NCBI GenBank assembly: GCA_003024985.2
Contig: PXIH01S0004486.1
DNA from: Euperipatoides rowelli
Lineage: Eukaryota; Onychophora; Udeonychophora; Euonychophora; Peripatopsidae
Length of the DNA stretch: 14,575 nucleotides
Direction: 5' to 3' (one strand)
Below, in pieces: positions 8,671 to 14,575 of the stretch. Both the position numbers and the translations under genes were made by a program. Numbering within the stretch: position 1 is the first letter of the stretch; each line of letters opens with the position of its first letter. Below the pieces are notes generated by a model, which had not been told where the DNA came from, made no database searches, and saw only the letters and a program-made list of their open reading frames with translations.

Positions 8671-8705
8671 GGACAACAACAGACCGCAGTCCAGCAAGGT
8701 TGTCC
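8671..8705. repeat. Hairpin cassette, copy 1
   Basis: Outer arms ggacaac (8671-8677) and gttgtcc (8699-8705) pair perfectly. An inner stem gac-cgca-gtc (8682-8691) sits between them. The cassette and its left neighbour (acaatacaaat) recur inside the plus-strand retrotransposon at 10621-10677, so this is a dispersed repeat unit. The plus strand can be read as a short peptide frame starting at the ATG at 8666, but the changes between copies do not look like coding constraint. Confidence 0.7.
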
Positions 8706-8846
8706 CTATTCCCAAAGATTGCTTCAGCTTGACTCAAATATAGTTCAAATTAAGACATGATTGAGATGAACGGACAAACACTCATCTGGAAAACAAACAA
8801 GTTATATTTTCTAGCATCTGGTTCTCTTACCCTTTTTACCCTAAAC

Positions 8847-8899
8847 AGCCAATCAGAGTTTGGCTTAGATTTTATTTGCAAGCAGACCTCTGATTGGCT
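8847..8899. repeat. 12-bp inverted repeat made of opposed CCAAT boxes
   Basis: agccaatcagag (8847-8858) and ctctgattggct (8888-8899) are perfect complements separated by 29 bp. Each arm contains a CCAAT-box-type word. No promoter context is visible, so this may be a small foldback repeat. Confidence 0.6.
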
Positions 8900-9602
8900 A
8901 CTATTTTATTGATTACTTATTTTTAATATGCTATAATATTTAAATTGGAGTTATGATATGGTTAAGGTTAGATATCCATTAATTTGCTAATTAGGCCTAT
9001 TCATGTTGGACATAGGGCTAAGGTATGGTTAAGAATTAGAGACTTTAATTGCCGGAAGGATAAGGTGATGGCTGTGATCCAGACGCTAGTTTATATTTAC
9101 TGTAGGTAGATCTATCTATAATTTTGGAAAATTAAGTTCCCATCCTGATCTAGGTCATCAACAGTCACAGCTTATAAAAAGGACAGAAATTAGCATGTGT
9201 TTCTGAAAAGCACTAAATATGGAATTGTTAATGGGATATTAGGAACTGTTTCTATAACTGGTGGTATTAATTTGGCCACATAAAATCCATTGTGTGTCAC
9301 CTTTTAACTGATCAATATTTCAAGTTTCTTCAAACTCAAAATTACTGCAGCAACGAGCCTCGATTTGAGTCATTTCATCATTGAGTTGTTGGTAAATGAC
9401 TTATTTTTCATTTTGAGTTGTTTTTTTTTTCCAAAATTAATAATCCTAATGCTGTCATTTTGATTTAGTTTACAAAATTTGTGCAAAGTGTGTCTTAATT
9501 TAAAATTACTTTATTAAAATCAACTTAGAAGATAATTAACAAACAAACATTACAGCCATAAAAATGTCTGCATCTGAAACTCCATTTAAAAAAGGGTAAA
9601 CT
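8900..9602. other. Non-coding stretch upstream of the retrotransposon
   Basis: No gene seen. tatggttaag occurs twice (8957-8966 and 9024-9033). tcattttgagttg occurs at 9408-9420 and again downstream of the retrotransposon at 11521-11533. A related copy of that motif lies at 9366-9388. Confidence 0.5.
9596..9602. repeat. Possible left target-site duplication of the retrotransposon
   Basis: gtaaact here recurs at 11242-11248, just after the A-rich tail. It lies exactly where recognisable reverse transcriptase sequence begins, as expected for a 5'-truncated LINE insertion. Seven bases in A/T-rich DNA could match by chance. Confidence 0.45.
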
Positions 9603-10642
9603 TTATATGATATTCATGGATCTTAAAAAGGCATTCGACTCAGTAGACCTGTATACTATGGAATAAACTAGACAATATGGGAATTAGTAATAAATACTTG
9701 ATGTTTCTAATGAAATATGAAATTATAAGACTACTTTGTAGAGAACATTTTTTGGAGAATAAAGGTGTCTTTATTGAAAGAGGATTACTACAGGGAGATT
9801 CCCTAAGTCATTTGCTGTTTTCATTTTACGTGAACAATTTGCCTGAAAAGTTTGATTTATCTAATAATATTATGAAAGAAATAGAAATTGGAACGGTACA
9901 AATACATATCCTTATGCTTGCAGACGATTTGGTTATTTTGTCAGATAGTAGATGGGGATTACAGGAAAAAATAAATATATTTTATGAATGCTGTATGCTG
10001 AAAAATTTTACACTTAATGTAGAGAAGTCCAAGAAATTGATTTGTCGTAAGGGGGGGGGGGTAGATATTCTAAAAATGAAAATTAGCATTGGGAAATACG
10101 GGATTTATATTTGAAGTTGTACAATCATATAATTATTTAGGAATAAAAATATCAAATAGTGGTAGTTTAATTTAAAATGTACCGGTATTATTGAACATAG
10201 AAAGCATTTGAGTAACATGGCAGCTAATAAAATTTGTTCTGTGATAAAACGAATTAAAATATGGAAAATATAGACAATTATATAAATCTATGATTAGATA
10301 TACTTTTATGTATGGGAGTGATTTTTTGCAGTAGAAAAATATGAAAAAATACAAATGTATTTTTATAAAAAGGTGTTACATTTATATAGGTATACCCCTT
10401 CTTACTTGATTAGATGGGAATTGGGTCTTGAGCCATTAACAAATAATTTAATAAAGTCTATGATGAATTATCGTGCAAATATATTAAATATGAATAATAC
10501 AAGATATCCTAGAATGTTATGATTATCTTAATTTGTCTGGAATGGATGTAGGGCTAACTAAAAACTGGCCAAAGGAAATAGAAAAATTAATATCTAGATA
10601 TGGATACTATTTTTTGTTATACAATACAAATACAAATGTGTC

Positions 10643-10677
10643 GGACAACAACAGACTATAGTCCAGCGAGGTTGTCC
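10643..10677. repeat. Hairpin cassette, copy 2, inside the retrotransposon
   Basis: Arms ggacaac (10643-10649) and gttgtcc (10671-10677) enclose a perfect palindrome gactatagtc (10654-10663). It matches copy 1 at 8671-8705 closely and shares the acaatacaaat flank. The reading frame passes through with one stop. The 8-bp word atctagat lies on each side (10592-10599 and 10687-10694), so an 87-bp insertion into the retrotransposon is possible. Confidence 0.65.
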
Positions 10678-11203
10678 CTTGTCCTAATCTAGATGTAACT
10701 GATATGGAGTTGATATCTATATATATTAAGAGAGTGATACAAACAAATTGGAATATGGTGATACAAAGGGATTACCAGAAAATGATAAATTCAAGCAGAG
10801 ATTCTAGTTTGGTAAAATTAAAAAACTATCAGGGTATAAATAGATATTTAGAAATAAATGAAATTGAGAGTAATATTGAATATATGAGTTTAGTGATTCA
10901 ATTAAAAATAAATGCTGGCAGAATAATAAAAGGTTAAGCTACACACATCAGGGCCACTTGGGTTAAGTTTGTAATATGGAGAGGGAAGAATCTTTGAAAC
11001 ATTTAATGATAGAATTTAGAAAATATTTAACGGATAAAAAGTTGAAGTGGATAAAAAGAAAGATTATGGTTGTTAATGATTTAGTTTTCTGTTTATTAGA
11101 ATGTTTAAAAATAGACAGATTATATAAATATATAGAAAGTGTCAGAATACTACTTTTGGATAATATTTAAATAAATATTTAAAATGTTTTGTTTTGTTTG
11201 ATA

Positions 11204-11238
11204 TAAAAAAAAGAAAATAAAAAAAAAAAGAGAAAAAA
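11204..11238 (+). other. A-rich 3' tail of the retrotransposon
   Basis: A run of mostly A with scattered G and T follows the last stop codon by about 34 bp. This position is typical of a LINE poly(A) tail that has since mutated. It is immediately followed by the possible right target duplication. Confidence 0.6.
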
Positions 11239-11241
11239 TGT

Positions 11242-11248
11242 GTAAACT
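11242..11248. repeat. Possible right target-site duplication of the retrotransposon
   Basis: gtaaact matches 9596-9602 and lies three bases after the A-rich tail. Confidence 0.45.
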
Positions 11249-11702
11249 AAATGAAATAAAATAAAATCCTTCAGTCTAGGTGAAAATATATTATTGTGAT
11301 AATGTTTTTGTTGATCCAAGCAATTCCATTGCAAATATGTAATTATAGGCAATTAAAGTGAATAAAATAATAATAATAAAAAAAAAATGTCTGGAAAAAG
11401 AAAGTTGAAAAGTTTGTTTCTTTTATGCAGTAGGCCTACAATAAAAAAAAAGATAGTGTACGTAGTACAGGAAACTCTCATACATTTCAATGTATTCTTA
11501 TATATTCTTATTGAGTCGCGTCATTTTGAGTTGCATATTTAAGAACTAAACTACAATTCAAATCACTGGTGTATTTCTAAATTGATTTTAAATGGAATTA
11601 TCCTCTGTCAGTGATCTACATACAGTCTACTTTTCTGAAATTGTCGAGTTGTATGTTCCCTAAAATAGCTAATTGCACTTTTAGCTCTAGTGTATTGATC
11701 TA
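11249..11702. other. Non-coding A/T-rich stretch between mobile elements
   Basis: No gene or RNA is seen. tgagtcgcgtcattttgagttg-type sequence at 11512-11533 echoes 9366-9388 and 9408-9420 on the other side of the retrotransposon. Confidence 0.5.
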
Positions 11703-11710
11703 TTAGTAGC

Positions 11711-12483
11711 CAGGGGCGTAGCTAAGTCATCTTTAACCTGGGTTCATTAGTGATCAAGCCCCCCCCCCCCCTGTGGTCATCCCCCGAGTGGGTCCAGGGC
11801 AAAGCCAAGGTGGGTTTTTTTTTTAAAAATTTAAGATGAATTTGGTCTGATTTTGTTGTAAAATCCACATTTTTTTTAAGCATTATAACTATAAGGAATA
11901 TTAATAATCCTAAATAATACCAAACTAGCAAAATTTAACATCTAGATTCTAGAGCGATATTAACTAAAATTAGTTGACAAACGTTTAGATTTAGGAGTGA
12001 CAATTGATGGAAATCTTAAATTAGTATTGTATCAATTTTAACCTAGAACCAGACTGTACAATTATCATTTGCAACAACTGCGCAGTGCACATGTACAATA
12101 GCCGCTGATTGGTCAACAATTTTGATTGACACTAAAATGTGATTAAAATATGAAATTAAGTAAATATTTTATGGCTGTGGTAAGAATCAAATGAAATAAT
12201 TGATTAAAACTACTGTATATAACAATGTTATTTATTACATTTTATTAAACATTTATGAAAATAAACCAATCCATATCGGACGCAAATCGGGACATTTATA
12301 AGCAAATATAAGCGTTTGCAACTTTGCGTATATACAGTTGTATCTTTGCAATAAACTTAAAGATATTAAAACCTGTGTATTTTCATGGGCATTCTTTCCT
12401 ACCTCCATCATGGGCCCCTTAACCTTCTGGCCCGCCGCCCCGGGCACAAATGCTCCTCTGCGCCCCCTATTCCTACACTTCTG
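11711..12483. mobile_element. hAT-type miniature element, 773 bp
   Basis: The left end CAGGGGCGTAGCTA (11711-11724) is a common hAT-type terminus. The right end, read inward on the minus strand, is CAGAAGTGTAG (12473-12483), which matches the left end at 8 of 11 positions, the three mismatches all being transitions. Flanking 8-bp sequences ttagtagc (11703-11710) and tcagtagc (12484-12491) match at 7 of 8, the duplication length expected for hAT. Both ends are G/C-rich with homopolymer C tracts and the middle is A/T-rich. Minus-strand open frames at 11722-11931 and 12253-12447 carry no transposase motif, so the element is non-autonomous. A CCAAT-type word sits at about 12108-12113. Confidence 0.8.
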
Positions 12484-12491
12484 TCAGTAGC

Positions 12492-13204
12492 CTGAGATTG
12501 TATGGAATGAGATGGGTAGGTATAATTACTCCGTGCTATAATTTCTTACTTGAAATTGTATCCATTTAATATTATTTGTAGCCTTCCTGTAGCTTTATCA
12601 TGTTTTTTTCTGCCAGCTTTATGCAGCCATTCAACTAGTAATTTGTTTAAACATACATCTGCATTATCCTTATTTATTGTTTGTTGACTTAGTGCTTTAT
12701 CCAATTTTTCTAAAATTGTCTAGATTTCCTTTTTTTTAATATAGCCTACAGCATAAAACTTTAGCCAGACTGTTATTATTTTATATTATATTCTCTACTT
12801 AAAAATGTTGAGCATTAAGTAAACAACAAAAAATGTCTACTACTGCTGTTAATGCATTCTTAAAAAATAAAAATACATTAAAAATATTTTAAAATGCTTT
12901 TTTTGCAATAAAACATAGAAAACATTCTAAATAGCCTATAATTATATTTTGCTTTAAACATTTCATAAATAGACATCACAAAAACTGCTTAACACGTTTA
13001 TTAATAAAAATGTTGAAAGTGGCTTGTTTTTGTTTAGAAGCATTTAAAAAAAATAATATGTAAAAGTTTATTTTACTTAAAGTTATCAAGTGAAGGAAGG
13101 TTAAATGTCTAAAGTTTGAGAACAAAACAACTGAAAAGTGTTAATTCTTTTAAACTTTAGTGATGTTCTACACCCCAAGAATTGTTGGTGTCTTAGTAAT
13201 GATG
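12492..13204. other. Non-coding A/T-rich stretch
   Basis: Nothing recognisable beyond T and A runs and scattered TAGCCTA words (12744-12750, 12932-12938). No coding potential seen. Confidence 0.5.
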
Positions 13205-13444
13205 GTGTAGATCAGATGTTCCCAACCTTTTTCTTGCGTTGACCCCCTATGAAAAAATATTTTTTTCAATTGATCACCTTAGAATTTATTTCCCCCAAGA
13301 TTTCAAAAATTTTTAAAAGAATTTTAAAACATGTTAAGTGGGGCAGCAAACGTTTAGGGGTGGGGAAATATACATTTGCTAACTTTGATTAAAAAGATTG
13401 TTATAATTCATATTATTTAACAATTATAAGAAATAGCATAGTAA

Positions 13445-13587
13445 CAGGGGCGTAGACAAAATTATTTTTGAGGGTATCTGGATTGTATATTTTTTTATGT
13501 TTTTTTTTTTTTACCGTTAGGATTTTTAAAGTTAAAAATTTTGGGTGGTGTCCAGACCCCTCCCCCCCCCCCCTAAATACACCCTTG
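13445..13587. mobile_element. Nested hAT-like miniature element, 143 bp
   Basis: It begins CAGGGGCGTAGAC and ends TACACCCTTG, whose complement CAAGGGTGTA matches the start at 8 of 10. The beginning is close to that of the 773-bp element at 11711, so the two may be relatives. The flanking octamers catagtaa (13437-13444) and catattgt (13588-13595) agree at only 5 of 8, so the exact borders are less sure. Its right half contains a long C run. Confidence 0.6.
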
Positions 13588-13639
13588 CATATTGTCTGAT
13601 TTTTTTCATTGACCCCTCATTTACCCCTTGAAGGCTATT

Positions 13640-13681
13640 GACTCCTTTCAAAAATCCATTGACCCCTTTCAAAAATCCATT
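13640..13681. repeat. Two tandem copies of a 21-bp unit
   Basis: Units at 13640-13660 and 13661-13681 differ at one position. They start gac(t/c)cctttc and end aaaaatccatt. They are followed by a C run of about 16 (13682-13697). The unit extends the GACCCC theme of the surrounding hAT-type right arm. Confidence 0.75.
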
Positions 13682-13744
13682 CCCCCCCCCCCCCCCCAGG
13701 GGATAGCCTATATATGGACCCGGTTTTGAATAACTTGTGTAGAT

Positions 13745-14500
13745 TATTTTAATTCTTTCTTATTTTATTTTGTAATTGTAACTATCGGTCATCTTTTCTT
13801 TATTTCTTCAAATTTTCTTCATATGGTAGGTATGAAGTAATCTATCATTTAAATTATTTTTTATTCATAGACTATTATTTAATTTATAAATATCCTAAAA
13901 CTCCCACAAATGTGAATTAAGTATTCAGCCTCTTTTTTTTTATAGTTTCTTATGAATATTCTGTTTAACTATTGTCAAAATGTATTGAGTCACAGATAAC
14001 CAGTTTAAATGCTATGCATGTTGCAAAATTGTTAAGGTGATCCCAAACAAAAAACGCCTAACAAATTTGGTGTTCTTAGGGCAAGCTGTTTATATGATAT
14101 AGCCTATATTATTACGCAAAATGCTAGAAATGAACAGTGGACAATTCTTAACAAAACCTTTAATGGCAAAAATTTAATAGTACTTTGTTTAACTGTTTAT
14201 GTACTGTAATTAGTGCATTCATTATTTTATTTGTCGTTTATTGTTTTGCATTGCAAAGGGAAAACTGATTTACGTTCCGGCATTGTTTACCTTCATAATG
14301 CAACATTTACTATGTTATAGTAATTGTGTATTCATGATCTGATCAATTATGAGATTGTAAATGTAGGAAACAATCAACTTCCTTTACATATTTAAAGTAA
14401 TGCTAATTTATTCATAGTATTTTACATGTGTGCACATGTTGTTGCACACGTCTTATTGTATGTGTTGTGAGATTGTTTTATTTACAAATCATTAATCTAA
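13745..14500. other. Non-coding A/T-rich stretch
   Basis: No gene is seen. A hairpin gtgtgca (14428-14434) / tgcacac (14443-14449) with an 8-base loop is the only clear structure. Short symmetric words such as actat-gtt-atagt occur nearby. Confidence 0.5.
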
Positions 14501-14575
14501 ATGAGGGTGGGAGATCTGCGGCTTTCAGGCAGCATGTGATCTTGTGAGGTATTCGGTGCAGCCTATTTGTCAAAT
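14501..14575 (+). repeat. Dispersed repeat, copy 2, cut by the window end
   Basis: 14541-14575 matches 7231-7263 with one substitution and a two-base gap; weaker similarity runs back to about 14501. The match runs into the last base of the window, so the element continues outside. Family unknown. Confidence 0.7.

Larger units (their letters stand above)
9603..11238 (+). pseudogene. 5'-truncated, frameshifted non-LTR retrotransposon
   Basis: The copy starts inside the reverse transcriptase domain. MDLKKAFDSVD (9616-9648) is the catalytic A block. A frameshift near 9655 leads into an open frame from 9677 to 10114 carrying GLLQGDSLSHLLF (about 9782-9820) and an intact LADD catalytic box (9917-9928), then LNVEKSKKLICRKGG. 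An 11-base G run (10051-10061) breaks the frame. The rest reads across several frames: a YNYLGIKIS landmark (about 10129-10155), SMIRYTFMYGS (about 10288-10320), VLHLYRYTPSYLIRWELGLEPL (10373-10438), then a long linker helix region (10704-10935). The end resembles a CCHC-type knuckle: CNMEREESLKHLMIEF, with Phe where the last Cys is expected. The last frame stops at 11168-11170 and an A-rich tail follows. No endonuclease domain is present. Confidence 0.85.
13213..13736. mobile_element. hAT-type element with perfect 8-bp target duplication, 524 bp
   Basis: The left end CAGATGTTCCCAACC (13213-13227), followed by TTTTTCTTGCG and GACCCCC, resembles a hAT terminus. The right end, read on the minus strand, is AAGTTATTCAAAACC (13722-13736), matching at 10 of 15. 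Flanking sequence gtgtagat is identical on both sides (13205-13212 and 13737-13744). No transposase frame is present. A second hAT-like element appears to be nested inside at 13445-13587, and a 21-bp tandem duplication lies in the right half. Confidence 0.85.

Noticed and set aside
8666-8740. Short coding exon beginning at the ATG at 8666
   Set aside because: The recurring copy at 10638-10680 carries non-synonymous changes and a stop; conservation follows the hairpin, not the reading frame.
10172-10354. 60-residue open frame on the minus strand
   Set aside because: It is antisense to the plus-strand retrotransposon and is a shadow of that sequence.
11722-12447. Two minus-strand open frames (11722-11931 and 12253-12447) as transposase fragments
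   Set aside because: Both lie in the hAT-type miniature element but show no hAT transposase landmarks; one is largely the translation of the G/C-rich end.

Overview
This window looks like intergenic or intron-like nuclear DNA from an animal, most likely an aquatic invertebrate. It is strongly A+T-rich by eye (not computed), full of homopolymer runs, and carries many short TAGCCTA/TAGGCTA words. It holds remnants of two different non-LTR retrotransposons and several cut-and-paste transposon derivatives typed by their ends and target-site duplications. I see no intact cellular gene, rRNA, convincing tRNA, CRISPR array or bacterial operon. The species cannot be fixed from the sequence.

Layout. 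1-560 is plain A/T-rich DNA. 581-844 is a structured block: ATCGAT-rich clusters alternating with a 22-bp CATGCATCAT tandem unit, closed by a strong palindrome. 1765-2584 (minus strand) is a decayed retrotransposon reverse transcriptase whose upstream side is cut by a 589-bp non-autonomous piggyBac-type element (2586-3174) with TTAA targets. That element carries four copies of a near-palindromic 18-20 bp box. 3179-6930 is mostly featureless, apart from a TAGCCTA cluster (3366-3468) and a less A/T-rich island (about 4720-5150) rich in hairpins and transcription-factor-like words. 6958-7049 and 8272-8360 are two diverged copies of one dispersed repeat. 7190-7263 is repeated at the very right edge (14501-14575). 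8671-8705 is a hairpin cassette that recurs inside the second retrotransposon.

9603-11238 (plus strand) is a second, 5'-truncated non-LTR retrotransposon. It has recognisable reverse transcriptase blocks including an intact ADD box, a frameshifted C-terminal half, a damaged zinc-knuckle-like end and an A-rich tail. 11711-12483 is a hAT-type miniature element with an 8-bp target duplication matching at 7 of 8 positions. 13213-13736 is another hAT-type element with a perfect 8-bp duplication (gtgtagat), and a 143-bp hAT-like element appears to sit inside it (13445-13587).

Taken together the window is a transposon graveyard: layered insertions, none with a complete enzyme. The least expected items are the palindromic-box family inside the piggyBac-type element, the twin hairpin cassettes, and the composite ATCGAT/CATGCATCAT block. 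I found no convincing new multi-gene system.
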